From the NCBI GenBank assembly GCA_964634885.1, contig CAZWLN010000034.1:1-46352 (forward strand): 46,352 nt of DNA, in the 5' to 3' direction. A program made the position numbers and the translations under genes. Below are positions 8,078-17,044 of this stretch, piece by piece. Under the pieces are notes generated by a model. That model did not search any database. It saw nothing but the letters and a program-made list of their open reading frames with translations, and was not told the DNA's origin. The stretch comes from DAINRZ01 sp964634885. Its GTDB lineage: Bacteria > Bacteroidota > Ignavibacteria > Kapaibacteriales > UBA2268. Position 1 is the stretch's first letter; each line of letters starts with the position of its first letter.

Positions 8078-9619
8078 ATGCACAGGATTGGCCATAAGGA
8101 ACTCGAGATCAAGCTGAGGCCCGGATACAGGGAAGATGCCATTGAGAACATGGTCAGGAAAAAGTTCAGGATAAATAAATTCCATTACGAAATTGAACGT
8201 AAGAGCCTCGACGCCAGGGACAAAAAGGATATCCACTGGCTGTTGAAGCTGTCGGTCTTTTCGAAAGAACTTAAGGCTGTCCCGATGGAGAACAGGCTTG
8301 AGTTGAAACCCGAATACAGGAAAAGAGACGCCAAAGTAGTCGTTGCAGGCAGCGGGCCTGCCGGTTTCTTTGCTGCCTGGGTACTGGCTTTGTCGGGTTT
8401 CCGCGTTACAGTTCTTGAGAGAGGCTCAGAGGTGGAAGAGCGTCGTGCGGAGATTGAACGCTTCGAATCGACCGGAGAATTCAGCACCTTTTCGAATTAC
8501 GCCTATGGCGAAGGCGGGGCCGGTACTTTTTCTGACGGGAAACTGACGTCCAGGACAAAGACCATTTCTCTTGAGAAGAAATTCATTTTCAAAACTTATG
8601 TTGAAAACGGCGCTCCGGAAGAAATACTCTACTTAGCGAAGCCCCACATCGGTAGCGACAATCTGCGTGTAGTCGTCCGCAATTTGAGAAAAAAACTGGA
8701 AGGGCTTGGTGCGGCCATCCGTTTCAGGGAACGCTTAACAGCCATAAATATCGAAGGAGACAGGGCTAAGTCAGTAACGACAGACAAAGGTGAATATGAA
8801 TGTGACTACCTTGTGCTGGCCGTTGGCCATTCGGCATATGACACGTACCGTCTGATGATGAAAGCCGGAATACGTTTCACAAACAAGCCTTTTGCCGTTG
8901 GTTTCAGGGTGGAGCACCCCCAGGAGATCATCAATCTGAGCCAGTGGGGGCAGCCGTTCCTGAAAGGTGTCAAGGCTGCCGACTACAAGCTGGCGTGGAA
9001 GGAAAACAATTTCCTGCCGGTCTATTCTTTCTGTATGTGCCCGGGCGGGAAAATTGTCCCGGCGACACCTGCCGCAGGATATAATATCGTCAACGGTGTT
9101 TCGGATTATTCCAGGGACGGCTTCTGGGCCAACTCGGGAATTGTGGCAGGTTTCGACATTCCGTCGCACCTGAAAAGAGACGCTACTCCGGCGGAAGCTC
9201 TCGACTGGATGGAGAAACTCGAAGCAGGAGCTTACAAGCCGGGACAAGGCTATGATGCACCATACAACACTATTGGGGACTTCCTGCGGAAGATGCCTCC
9301 GTCGGCGCCCGTTGAGTCATCCTATCCCTTTGGGCTGATTGCCAGCGATTATATGGATATGCTCCCACCGGCAGTTGTCAATTCCCTCAGGGAGGGCCTG
9401 GCTTACTTTGTGAAGAAAATGAAGGGCTTCGACGAAGGGAACATAATCGGCATAGAAACGAAAACCTCATCGCCGGTGCGTACGGAGAGAGACGAAAACG
9501 GCAGGTGCAGCGGCTTCGGCAATATCTACAGCATCGGCGAAGGCAGCGGCTATGCCGGCGGCATTGTCAGTTCTGCTGCCGACGGTGTAAAAACAGGCTT
9601 CAGGATTGCCGGCCTATGA
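8078..9619 (+). CDS. FAD-dependent oxidoreductase (COG2509-like)
   Basis: A 513-residue flavoprotein. Residues 1-80 form a small charged N-terminal domain typical of the uncharacterised FAD-dependent dehydrogenase family COG2509. The Rossmann dinucleotide site is KVVVAGSGPAGFFAA (GxGxxG, 91-96) with the ribose-binding acid at VTVLERG. GEGGAGTFSDGKLTSRTK is a signature of this family. The C-terminal SIGEGSGYAGGIVSSAADG closes the FAD domain. Substrate and partner are unknown. It starts 5 bp after the nitroreductase, suggesting a two-gene flavoprotein operon, although the partner is exported and this protein has no signal peptide. Its stop overlaps the convergent mutS stop by 6 bp. Confidence 0.88.
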   Translation: MHRIGHKELEIKLRPGYREDAIENMVRKKFRINKFHYEIERKSLDARDKKDIHWLLKLSVFSKELKAVPMENRLELKPEYRKRDAKVVVAGSGPAGFFAAWVLALSGFRVTVLERGSEVEERRAEIERFESTGEFSTFSNYAYGEGGAGTFSDGKLTSRTKTISLEKKFIFKTYVENGAPEEILYLAKPHIGSDNLRVVVRNLRKKLEGLGAAIRFRERLTAINIEGDRAKSVTTDKGEYECDYLVLAVGHSAYDTYRLMMKAGIRFTNKPFAVGFRVEHPQEIINLSQWGQPFLKGVKAADYKLAWKENNFLPVYSFCMCPGGKIVPATPAAGYNIVNGVSDYSRDGFWANSGIVAGFDIPSHLKRDATPAEALDWMEKLEAGAYKPGQGYDAPYNTIGDFLRKMPPSAPVESSYPFGLIASDYMDMLPPAVVNSLREGLAYFVKKMKGFDEGNIIGIETKTSSPVRTERDENGRCSGFGNIYSIGEGSGYAGGIVSSAADGVKTGFRIAGL

Positions 9620-12277
9620 TTTCTTTCTTTTCTTGTCTGCCTTAACCTCTTTTACCAACTCGGAAAGTATCTGCAGAGCGCTGACCGGTGTGATGTTATT
9701 TATTTCTATATCCTTGAGTTTCTCCCTAATCTTGTCGTCCCTCAGTTCGAATATCGAGAGCTGCTCGTTGATCCTGTTGGACTTTTTTGTTTCGATGACG
9801 CTGACGTCCGGTGTCTTGGCAGCCATTAGGTTAACTTCGCCGTTGTCGCCTTCGAAAGATTTCATTATCAGGTTGGCGCGGTTGGTAACTTCTTCGGGCA
9901 GGCCGGCCATCTGGGCCACGTGGATGCCGAAGGAGTGGTCCGCACCTCCGGGTTTGACGTTGTGTGTAAAGATGATGGTGTTGCCGGTCTCAACCACTTC
10001 TATCTGGTAGTTGGCAATGTGGTCATAGCGGGCTGCCAGGTCGTTCAGTTCGTGGTAATGTGTTGCGAACAGTGTTTTGGCGCCGATGTTGTTGTGAATG
10101 TGTTCGGTGATGGACCAGGCAATGGATATTCCGTCGAAGGTGGCAGTGCCCCTTCCGACTTCGTCCAGGAGTATCAGGCTTTTCGATGTTGCATTGTTCA
10201 GGATGTTTGCTGTTTCCTGCATTTCGACAAGGAAGGTGCTTTCGCCGGCAGTGATGTTGTCCTGTGCCCCTACCCTGGTGAAAATCCTGTCGATGAGCCC
10301 GAAATGGGCCGAATGGGCGGGTACGAAGCAGCCGATCTGCCCCATGAGTATTATCAGCGCTGTCTGCCTGAGGTAACACGATTTGCCCGACATGTTGGGG
10401 CCGGTAATGATATGTATCTGTTCGCTGTCGGGGCTGAGTTTCGTAGAGTTAGGCGTGTATTTCCGGCCAATAGGCAGAAGCCTTTCAACGACAGGGTGCC
10501 TGCCGTCGATTATTTCTATTGCACCGGAGTCGTCGATTGTGGGTTCTGTGTAATTGTAGAGGGCAGAAGCTTCGGCGTAACTCTGGAGGCAATCGACTGA
10601 AGCGACGAGAAAGGCGTTTTCCTGTATTGCTTCGGTGTAGTCGCTGATCCTGAGCCTTACTGTGTTAAACAGTTCCTGTTCCAGCCCGGCAATCTTTTCT
10701 TCGGCGTTGAGTATCTTTGTTTCAAATTCCTTCAGTTCCGGTGTAGTGTAGCGTTCGGCATTGCTGAGAGTCTGTTTGCGCATGTAATTGTCGGGTACTT
10801 TGCTCTTGTGAGTGTTAGTAACTTCGATGTAATAGCCAAAGACGTTGTTGTAGCTGATTTTCAGGGAACTGATGCCTGTTACGGCTCTTTCGGTTTCCTG
10901 CATCTGTTCGAGCAGCTTTTTACCGGAGTGTTTTGCTTCGAGATATTCGTCGAGTTCGCTGTTGAAGCCTCTGCGGAAGACATTGCCCGAGCCTACGGAA
11001 GTTGAAGGGTCTTCGAGAATGGCGCTTCCGATGTAGGCAATCAGTTCTGGAAGCGGGTTAAGCTTCCCGGCAATGGTGTTGAGGGAGGGGAGCGAGAATT
11101 CCCCGATGCATGTAATGATGGACGGAATCAGTGCGAGGCTCGATTGCAGATAGACGACGTCCCGCGGATTGGCCCTGCCGGTGCAGATTTTCTGGATGAT
11201 CCTTTCCAGGTCCCCGAAGTTATTGAGCAGGTTGCGGAGGCTGGCCCTGCCGTCGGTTCCGTCCTTCAGAACCCTGACAGCTTCGAGCCTGCTGCGTATC
11301 CTTCCGGTGTTCGTCAGGGGCTGAGCAATCCACTTCTTCAGGAGCCTGCCGCCCATGGGGGTACAGGTCTTATCGAGGATGGCGATTAAGCTTCCTTCCT
11401 TCGTATTTTCATTGTTAGAGAATGTGATCTCGAGGTTGCGCCTTGTGGCGTAATCGAGGAACATGAAGTCCGAGCTGTTGTAGGCGTAGATATTCTTGAT
11501 ATGCGAAAGCTGTGTCTTTTGAGTCTCGTTGATGTAATTGAGGATGGCGCCGGCCGCTGCCAGTCCCAGTGTGTAATCCTCGATGCCGAAGCCCTTGAGG
11601 GACTTGGTTTTGAAATGGCCCAGGACGGCTTCTTTGCCGAATTCTATGTCAAATATCCAGGGTTCCAGCTTCGTAACAGCCACCTGGTAGGATAGCTTCC
11701 CGACCTCAGGCAGCAGCTCATGTTTCTGCTCTTTGCTGATCAATATCTCCGACGGATTAAGGGTTTCCAGCACCTGGAGCATTTCCCTGAAGTCCACTTC
11801 AGAGGTGAAGAACTCACCCGTAGAAATGTCTGCGAAGGCCAATCCGGCTTTCAGCCTGTCTTTCACCGAAGGAGCAACATAGACAGAAGCAATGTAATTG
11901 TTCTTTTTGTTTTCCAGGAGTTTCTCATAGAGGGCGGCGCCAGGAGTGACGACTTCGATGACGTCGCGTTTGACGATGCCCTTGGCAAATTTCGGGTCCT
12001 CGAGTTGTTCGCATACTGCTACCCTGTAACCGGCCCGAACCAGTTTCGGCAGGTAAGCGTCGAGCTGGTGATGGGGAAATCCTGCAAGCGGCATGTCTCC
12101 GGCGGCGCCGTTGTTGCGCTTTGTAAGAGCTATGTTGCATACCTGGGCAGTAATTTCGGCGTCTTCATTGAATGTCTCGAAAAAGTCACCCATTCGGAAA
12201 AACAGTACTGTGTCCGGGTACTTGGCTTTTATCTGTGTGTACTGCCTCATCAGAGGCGTTTGCTTATCATTACTCAT
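9614..12277 (-). CDS. mutS: DNA mismatch repair protein MutS
   Basis: MutS recognises mismatches and small loops and recruits MutL in an ATP-dependent way. The protein from ATG 12277 is 887 residues, close to the usual 850-880. Domain I starts at TPLMRQYTQIK and has the mismatch-wedge Phe-x-Glu in MGDFFETF. The ATPase domain has Walker A GPNMSGKS (about residue 625), STFLVEMQE, Walker B LILLDEVGRGT and the ATHYHEL switch. The frame continues 31 codons upstream to 12370, but that stretch runs toward a terminator and is not conserved-looking, so 12277 (MSNDKQTPLM) is preferred. mutL is not adjacent. The 3' end overlaps the convergent oxidoreductase by 6 bp. Confidence 0.97.
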   Translation of the reverse strand: MSNDKQTPLMRQYTQIKAKYPDTVLFFRMGDFFETFNEDAEITAQVCNIALTKRNNGAAGDMPLAGFPHHQLDAYLPKLVRAGYRVAVCEQLEDPKFAKGIVKRDVIEVVTPGAALYEKLLENKKNNYIASVYVAPSVKDRLKAGLAFADISTGEFFTSEVDFREMLQVLETLNPSEILISKEQKHELLPEVGKLSYQVAVTKLEPWIFDIEFGKEAVLGHFKTKSLKGFGIEDYTLGLAAAGAILNYINETQKTQLSHIKNIYAYNSSDFMFLDYATRRNLEITFSNNENTKEGSLIAILDKTCTPMGGRLLKKWIAQPLTNTGRIRSRLEAVRVLKDGTDGRASLRNLLNNFGDLERIIQKICTGRANPRDVVYLQSSLALIPSIITCIGEFSLPSLNTIAGKLNPLPELIAYIGSAILEDPSTSVGSGNVFRRGFNSELDEYLEAKHSGKKLLEQMQETERAVTGISSLKISYNNVFGYYIEVTNTHKSKVPDNYMRKQTLSNAERYTTPELKEFETKILNAEEKIAGLEQELFNTVRLRISDYTEAIQENAFLVASVDCLQSYAEASALYNYTEPTIDDSGAIEIIDGRHPVVERLLPIGRKYTPNSTKLSPDSEQIHIITGPNMSGKSCYLRQTALIILMGQIGCFVPAHSAHFGLIDRIFTRVGAQDNITAGESTFLVEMQETANILNNATSKSLILLDEVGRGTATFDGISIAWSITEHIHNNIGAKTLFATHYHELNDLAARYDHIANYQIEVVETGNTIIFTHNVKPGGADHSFGIHVAQMAGLPEEVTNRANLIMKSFEGDNGEVNLMAAKTPDVSVIETKKSNRINEQLSIFELRDDKIREKLKDIEINNITPVSALQILSELVKEVKADKKRKKS

Positions 12278-12376
12278 TTTCTCAAATAAAAAGTTATTTC
12301 TATGAAATACAAAAAGTAAATATAAGAATACCTGAGGATTTATTGAAATCGGAAGGCCTGAAATTTTCAAAAAAAA

Positions 12377-12396
12377 AACCGGTATTAATACCGGTT
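12377..12396 (-). terminator. Perfect palindromic terminator
   Basis: A 20-bp perfect palindrome (arms AACCGGTATT / AATACCGGTT). Read on the minus strand it is followed by a run of about eight T, so it ends minus-strand transcripts arriving from the 12927-15473 operon before mutS. It lies about 530 bp past the lipoprotein stop. Confidence 0.75.
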
Positions 12397-12572
12397 CTGT
12401 TTTCTTCAGTGTTTTTCTTATGAGTTTATCGCTTTTCTATTATACAAAATCTGTACCAGATTCTTCGATTGTAATAGAGAATGCAAAATGGAAATAATAA
12501 TTTCTGGTTCTTCTCTATTCGTAGTGGGTAAATAATGAAGAAAGAAAATATTCATTTTTCAAATCTCAATGG

Positions 12573-12668
12573 ACACACCCCGGCTGCTGCCGCAGCCACC
12601 CATCTTTTTAGAGGGGTAAGACCTGACATGACGCTCCCCCTCTGGCAAGAGGGGGTCGGGGGGTGTGT
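12573..12668. repeat. REP-like palindromic intergenic element
   Basis: Outer inverted arms ACACACCCC (12573-12581) and GGGGTGTGT (12660-12668) enclose an inner hairpin CCCCCTCT-GGCA-AGAGGGGG (12636-12655). Its minus strand shares the motif CCCCNGACCCC followed by a C-rich/G-rich stem with the element at 24216-24250. It has the look of a dispersed REP/MITE-like family. Confidence 0.65.
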
Positions 12669-12926
12669 AATGGCGCTTTATTACTGTATTATTGTAAGAT
12701 CACTCCTTGTTACTAATAGCCATTATCGTAATGATGGAAAACTTTAAAACCCATACTAAATAGCGAAGAGCATAATTTCTTCCTTTCGGCAGCTTCCTTC
12801 AATCAGGAAACGGCAGATGACAGGATGGGGTGACAGCGGCGCTGCTGAACAGAATGAATATGAGTAATACACCATCATACGGTATGGTCGATGTACAGGT
12901 AACTTTTACTTTGTGTTAAGGTGTTT

Positions 12927-13589
12927 TTATACTTTATCGGGGTCAAAAGAAAGTTGCTTTTCGTCAACAATGTAGTTGAGGCTGAAAGTAAAAATGCCGC
13001 TGAAGCGTACAACAGTGAGATTGTCTTTATCGGGGAATTCAACGGTCAGCTGGCATTTGATCGTGCGTTTTTCAATGTTGTACTCGAGGAAGATCATTTC
13101 TGCTTCGATCTCATTGCCATTGAAAGTAGTGGTCTTTCCGGTGATGTCATTGATGATGGTAATAGTAAACCAGTTTGAACTTCCTTCAGAGCCGTTCAGG
13201 ATGTATTTCTGGCCATAGACGGCAGAGTCGAGTTTAAGATAGAAATCGTGTACCCTTGTGTGGGAATTGGAGTAGATGGTAGAATCCAGATTGTACGAAA
13301 CATCCATTTCAATCCATATGATAGGGGTATTGCCGGAAGTGTCCACCTTGTACGAACCTGCATCGAATGTATAATTACTTAGCTTATGGGTGAATTTATT
13401 TTCAGGCGCGCCGTCATGGCTTGTTTCGGAGAAACTTACCTGAGGCCCGTTAATGACATACTTACCGAGGGTTACATTATCGGGAATCGGAATTTTGATA
13501 TATTCAGGGTCAACACCCAAAGAATCCACACATGATACCAGTATTGCCGCTGATAGTGCAAAGGTTAATATGTATAGAGTTCTTTTCAT
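12927..13589 (-). CDS. Lipoprotein of unknown function, third gene of the sigma operon
   Basis: A 220-residue protein with a type II signal peptide: MKRTLYILTFALSAAILVSC, lipobox LVSC with Cys20. The mature part is beta-rich with alternating polar/hydrophobic strands (for example VRFSGIFTFSLNYIV) and no recognised domain. It begins 51 bp after the stop of the barrel-bearing anti-sigma-like gene on the same strand, so it is probably co-transcribed with the sigma factor. An envelope role linked to that signalling unit is inferred only from position. Confidence 0.78.
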   Translation of the reverse strand: MKRTLYILTFALSAAILVSCVDSLGVDPEYIKIPIPDNVTLGKYVINGPQVSFSETSHDGAPENKFTHKLSNYTFDAGSYKVDTSGNTPIIWIEMDVSYNLDSTIYSNSHTRVHDFYLKLDSAVYGQKYILNGSEGSSNWFTITIINDITGKTTTFNGNEIEAEMIFLEYNIEKRTIKCQLTVEFPDKDNLTVVRFSGIFTFSLNYIVDEKQLSFDPDKV

Positions 13590-13640
13590 AACTTTTCCTG
13601 TTTATCAATTGTTTTTAAATATACAAAATACAACGAAGAA

Positions 13641-14882
13641 TTACAAATTAAATTTTAGACTGTATCCCAACCCTATCTTGGGTGTAACGTAGCAGGCTTC
13701 ATGCCAGTACATCAGGTTACTGCTTTCAATGCCGACAGTGAAACCGAAATCTTCAACGGGATCGTAGTCCAAACCAAGCATGGCACGGAAAACGATGCCG
13801 GGTTTGGAGCCGCCGACGGCTGCTTTTGCGATTATTCCTGCGTTGTCAGAAATCTTAACGAGAGAAAATTTTGTCGTGATGCTTCCCGATAATATATTCG
13901 GGTGCTGGTAATACTGGTAAAGCTTCCCTGATTCGTGTCCCTTGAAGTCCTGGAAAAAGAATTCCTGCCTTACGTCGATTCCTGCACTGAAATCATCGCT
14001 GAACTTGTAAGTAAGTTCGACGCCGTTCCTGGAAAACAGTGGGCTGTATGATTCACTTTTCTTAACATCTTTGACGATGGTGGTGCTTTCGTAGCCTGAG
14101 AGGGCAACTGTCAGTCCCAGCTTCTGCCCTGCGGGAGACATTTCGAATACAGGCAAATTTATGGGCGCTGTCGAATGGTTGTCTGTCAGGGTGCGCCTTG
14201 CAGGAACAAATGCGTCATTGCCGGAGGACGAATTAATAATTTGAGAAGAACTGACTGTGTTAATTGAGTTAATAGTATTGTTTGCAGAAGGATCGGCAGT
14301 GGTCTGAGCCAGGCCGGACGTTGTTGTATTCTCAGGGACAACAGCATGGGATCTGCGGACGTGCTGTACTTGATTGTCAGCGTGGGGGGCAGCTGTTGTG
14401 TTGCTTTCCGGCTGCCCGTTTTCAAAAGCATAGCTGCTCATCAGCGGGAAGGCAGCAGTCGATTGTGAAGCTGTTGTCGTGGTGCTGCCGCCGGTTGTGC
14501 CGGTGGTTCTTCCGGTTGTCTGTCCGTCATTTTGATTGCCTATCGTCAGTATGGTAATGACGGAGCCGATGATTGCGGCAACCATCGCCGGTGCAAATTT
14601 CCGGAAATAGCGTGAAACAAACCTGGTGGCCCTGACGGTTACAGAAGGCTTAGGTACCAAAGCCGACTGGGAGATGCCCAGGGCGGAGAACACTTTCAGG
14701 GTGGCGCTTGTCGAAGGCCCGATCATAGCTGCATCTTCTTTCAGGGTAGTATCGATGAACAGCGCCTTTTTAAATTCGGATTTCAGTTCTTCGCTCGATG
14801 ACAGCATTGCCAGGAAGTTGTCTTCATCGGCAGGTATCATCGCTCCGTCCAGAAATTCGTTTATCATCTCATTGCTATGCAT
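13641..14882 (-). CDS. Trans-envelope anti-sigma-like protein with C-terminal outer-membrane barrel
   Basis: A 413-residue protein with four visible parts. Residues 1-95 are a soluble helical domain (MHSNEMINEFLDGAM..., ELKSEFKKAL) like the cytoplasmic part of anti-sigma factors, without a zinc-binding HxxxCxxC. Residues 97-115 (FAPAMVAAIIGSVITILTI) are a single membrane helix. Residues 116-250 are a low-complexity Thr/Ser/Asn/Gln linker. Residues 252-413 show about eight alternating amphipathic strands ending in YSLKFNL, typical of an OmpA-like barrel. The gene is 27 bp downstream of an ECF sigma factor. The architecture matches the dual membrane-spanning anti-sigma (Dma) proteins described in Bacteroides thetaiotaomicron. 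The inferred role is to hold the sigma factor and release it on an outer-membrane signal. Confidence 0.82.
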   Translation of the reverse strand: MHSNEMINEFLDGAMIPADEDNFLAMLSSSEELKSEFKKALFIDTTLKEDAAMIGPSTSATLKVFSALGISQSALVPKPSVTVRATRFVSRYFRKFAPAMVAAIIGSVITILTIGNQNDGQTTGRTTGTTGGSTTTTASQSTAAFPLMSSYAFENGQPESNTTAAPHADNQVQHVRRSHAVVPENTTTSGLAQTTADPSANNTINSINTVSSSQIINSSSGNDAFVPARRTLTDNHSTAPINLPVFEMSPAGQKLGLTVALSGYESTTIVKDVKKSESYSPLFSRNGVELTYKFSDDFSAGIDVRQEFFFQDFKGHESGKLYQYYQHPNILSGSITTKFSLVKISDNAGIIAKAAVGGSKPGIVFRAMLGLDYDPVEDFGFTVGIESSNLMYWHEACYVTPKIGLGYSLKFNL

Positions 14883-14909
14883 TATTGTTTTCCAATATAT
14901 ATATTAATG

Positions 14910-15473
14910 TTATCCTATAAATTCGTTTAAATATGGGGTAAGGATGGCTCTTAGTTTATCCTTAGCCCTGTGAACCTTAAGCCTTGCGTTGCCAACGGTC
15001 GTACCGGTGATCTCGGCAATTTCTTCATAGCGCATGCCTTCGTAAACGCGAAGAACCAACGGTTCGCGGTATTCCACATCGAGCAGTTCCAAAGCGGCCG
15101 TAACCAGTTCCTTGTGTTCATTGTCGCTGTCGTCGGCAGGCATAGAGGAGAAGTTAACAATTGCTTCTTCGAAAGGCACGTTGATTTTCTTGTCTCTTTT
15201 GTAATTGAGGCAGAGGTTGCGGGCGATTGTGATGATGAAACCGATGACGCTTCCGCCTTTGTAGTTGTACTGTATGTTCTGGTAAAACCTCACAAATGTT
15301 TCCTGGAAAATGTCTTCTGCCTGTTCTTTGTTGTTTACGATTTTGATGATGTAAGCATATACTTTTTTGGAGTACCTGTCGTAAATTTCCGCAAAAGCCC
15401 TTTCAGGCTCTTTCTTAGAGTCGGCTATTCGTGCGACCAGTTCAGCATCGCTATGTATCGAAATGTTCTCCAT
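14910..15473 (-). CDS. ECF-type RNA polymerase sigma factor
   Basis: A 187-residue sigma-70 family protein from ATG 15473 (a TTG five codons upstream at 15488 is less likely). Region 2 is visible as AFAEIYDRYSKKVYAYIIKI, QAEDIFQETFVRFYQNI and IARNLCLNYKRDKK. Region 4 is LELLDVEYREPLVLRVYEGMRYEEIAEI followed by the helix-turn-helix GTTVGNARLKVHRAKDKL. It directs RNA polymerase to a stress or envelope regulon that cannot be read from this window. It is the first gene of an operon with the trans-envelope anti-sigma-like gene and a lipoprotein, and probably autoregulates. Confidence 0.95.
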   Translation of the reverse strand: MENISIHSDAELVARIADSKKEPERAFAEIYDRYSKKVYAYIIKIVNNKEQAEDIFQETFVRFYQNIQYNYKGGSVIGFIITIARNLCLNYKRDKKINVPFEEAIVNFSSMPADDSDNEHKELVTAALELLDVEYREPLVLRVYEGMRYEEIAEITGTTVGNARLKVHRAKDKLRAILTPYLNEFIG

Positions 15474-15614
15474 TTTGTCTTTTGTCAATTATACTTAATA
15501 GTATAGACACATGAAACGAAAAATGTTACATTTTTTTTAAAATTTTTTTAAAAATTTTCATCTGACCCATTATAAACAAAGCTTCGAACATTTAAAACAA
15601 TGGATCCAATTATA

Positions 15615-15908
15615 AGTTAGTATCTATGAAAAGATTTCATGGAAATAAGGCATACTATAGTCAGGTGAGAGAAGTAGAGACGCAAGGCCTTGCGTCTCAA
15701 GAAGTTAGAAGTCCGGAGTCAGGTAAGAGGATTGGTGGCTGGTGGTCAGTGGCTGGTGGTTGGCGGCTGGTAGGCAGTGGTTGGTGGTCAGTGGCCGGTT
15801 AAAAGAGTGTGGAGTGGGTAAGAGTAGATGGACTCCACCTCTAAGATAAGAAAGGGGGATGAGAAGACGGAGTCCGCCTCCAAACAAAGAAAGGTGGAGT
15901 CCATCTTA
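15615..15908. repeat. 294-bp direct repeat, copy 1
   Basis: Nearly identical to 15950-16243 at a constant offset of 335 bp (one difference seen, T versus C near 15624). It contains the 22-bp palindrome at 15677-15698, a G/T-rich degenerate run of TGGTGG/TCAGTGGC units (about 15729-15800), and 15-bp inverted arms AGATGGACTCCACCT (15826-15840) and AGGTGGAGTCCATCT (15892-15906). No gene is credible inside it. Confidence 0.9.
15677..15698. repeat. 22-bp perfect palindrome (GAGACGCAAGG arms), copy 1
   Basis: Arm GAGACGCAAGG is followed directly by its reverse complement. The same palindrome recurs at 16012-16033 and, with a one-base-shorter centre, at the right edge of the window (46334-46352). 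This points to a dispersed palindromic element. Confidence 0.85.
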
Positions 15909-15949
15909 AGAAGCAAAGATGGTAAAGATATTGAAAGAAAAACATTAGA

Positions 15950-16243
15950 AGTTAGTATCCATGAAAAGATTTCATGGAAATAAGGCATACTATAGTCAGG
16001 TGAGAGAAGTAGAGACGCAAGGCCTTGCGTCTCAAGAAGTTAGAAGTCCGGAGTCAGGTAAGAGGATTGGTGGCTGGTGGTCAGTGGCTGGTGGTTGGCG
16101 GCTGGTAGGCAGTGGTTGGTGGTCAGTGGCCGGTTAAAAGAGTGTGGAGTGGGTAAGAGTAGATGGACTCCACCTCTAAGATAAGAAAGGGGGATGAGAA
16201 GACGGAGTCCGCCTCCAAACAAAGAAAGGTGGAGTCCATCTTA
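15950..16243. repeat. 294-bp direct repeat, copy 2
   Basis: Second copy of the unit at 15615-15908, separated from it by a 41-bp unique spacer (15909-15949). Downstream of it, 16244-16404 holds only a small inverted repeat (ACCGGT arms near 16286-16310) and no gene. Confidence 0.9.
16012..16033. repeat. 22-bp perfect palindrome, copy 2
   Basis: Same palindrome as 15677-15698, carried within the second copy of the 294-bp repeat. Confidence 0.85.
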
Positions 16244-16404
16244 TGAACCAATAATCGATGATAACATCATAAGGGACTATGGTTTAACCGGTCTTTTGAG
16301 AAACCGGTACAAGAGCTGAATCTCGTAGCTACTAAATTCACTTTTTATTTTTACCTTATCCATATAATACTAATGTGAGCCATTTTTTTGTTACGGGTAT
16401 AATC

Positions 16405-16433
16405 AAAAAAAAGGGCAGTCCGATTAACTGCCC
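16405..16433 (-). terminator. Intrinsic terminator of the small secreted protein gene
   Basis: On the minus strand the stem GGGCAGT/ACTGCCC (16413-16419 with 16427-16433, 7-nt loop) is followed by eight T (complement of 16405-16412). It lies 38 bp past the stop at 16471. Confidence 0.85.
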
Positions 16434-16470
16434 CTTCCCGATAAGATTATATATTTATCAATGGCGGAGA

Positions 16471-16848
16471 TTATCCTGCCGAAACGCTCAGCGAGCCGTA
16501 TCCGCCTTCTTTGTTGCAAGTCCTTTCAACGTTGATCGTCGATTTGCCGTTCACGGGAGCGGTTACCTGGACTTTCAGTTTACGTTCCCAAACGCCGGAA
16601 GACTTTTCCGTCCACTTGGTCTGCCCGACAACCTTGAAACCTGTTGTCTTGAATTTTGTTTCGTCGATGTCAACGTGGCAGTTCCTGTGAGTAAGGACAA
16701 CTTCAACTTTGACGACCAGTTCGTCGCCAACTGCGTATTTCGCTTTTTTATCGCCTACCACGTTCAGGTTTATATCACATGCGCTAAGAGCTGAGTAGGA
16801 CAAGGCCAGGACGAACATCATCATGCCAAAAAACTTTACTGTCTTCAA
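16471..16848 (-). CDS. Small secreted Cys-containing protein, Ig-like fold suspected
   Basis: A 125-residue protein starting at TTG 16848. The start is supported by GGAGG seven bases upstream and by a good signal peptide (MKTVKFFGMMMFVLALSYSALSAC). Cleavage could be by signal peptidase I before Cys24, or LSAC could act as a lipobox. The mature part (AVGDELVVKVEVVLTHRNCHVDIDETKF, VWERKLKVQVTAPVNGKSTINVERTCNKEGGYG) has a strand pattern like an Ig/SoxZ-type sandwich with three cysteines. Similar short domains occur in FCB-group genomes without known function. It has its own terminator and stands alone. Confidence 0.78.
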   Translation of the reverse strand: MKTVKFFGMMMFVLALSYSALSACDINLNVVGDKKAKYAVGDELVVKVEVVLTHRNCHVDIDETKFKTTGFKVVGQTKWTEKSSGVWERKLKVQVTAPVNGKSTINVERTCNKEGGYGSLSVSAG

Positions 16849-17044
16849 ATTAAACCTCCAATATTACCAAATTACTATAGACAATTTGACGCCGGAATTT
16901 TTCAAATATTTCACTTTTTATTTGAAAGCCGTTAACGATGGTATTTTACAGGAGCACAGTATCTGTGAAAAGTAAACTCATGAGGAACTGCCGGTATTGA
17001 TGCTAATACCTGTTCTATGAATCATTGAACGAATGAACAAATCA

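Larger units (their letters stand above)
12278..12926. other. 649-bp non-coding stretch upstream of mutS
   Basis: Contains the perfect palindromic terminator at 12377-12396 and the REP-like element at 12573-12668. The rest (12397-12570 and 12669-12926) shows no gene, no tRNA fold that I can see, and only short unsupported open frames. Confidence 0.6.

Noticed and set aside
12278..12370. 31-codon N-terminal extension of MutS
   Set aside because: Leads into an A/T-rich leader just next to a terminator palindrome; MutS homologues start near MSNDKQTPLM.
12535..12747. 70-codon plus-strand frame upstream of mutS
   Set aside because: Most of it is the REP-like element read in frame; no conserved look.
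15705..16222. Two identical 60-codon minus-strand frames inside the 294-bp repeats
   Set aside because: They are identical because the DNA is duplicated, are low in complexity, lie across inverted arms and have no ribosome site.
16960..17030. Short CCGGTATT...AATACC similarity to the palindrome at 12377-12396
   Set aside because: Match is brief and imperfect with no T tract; not enough to call a shared element.
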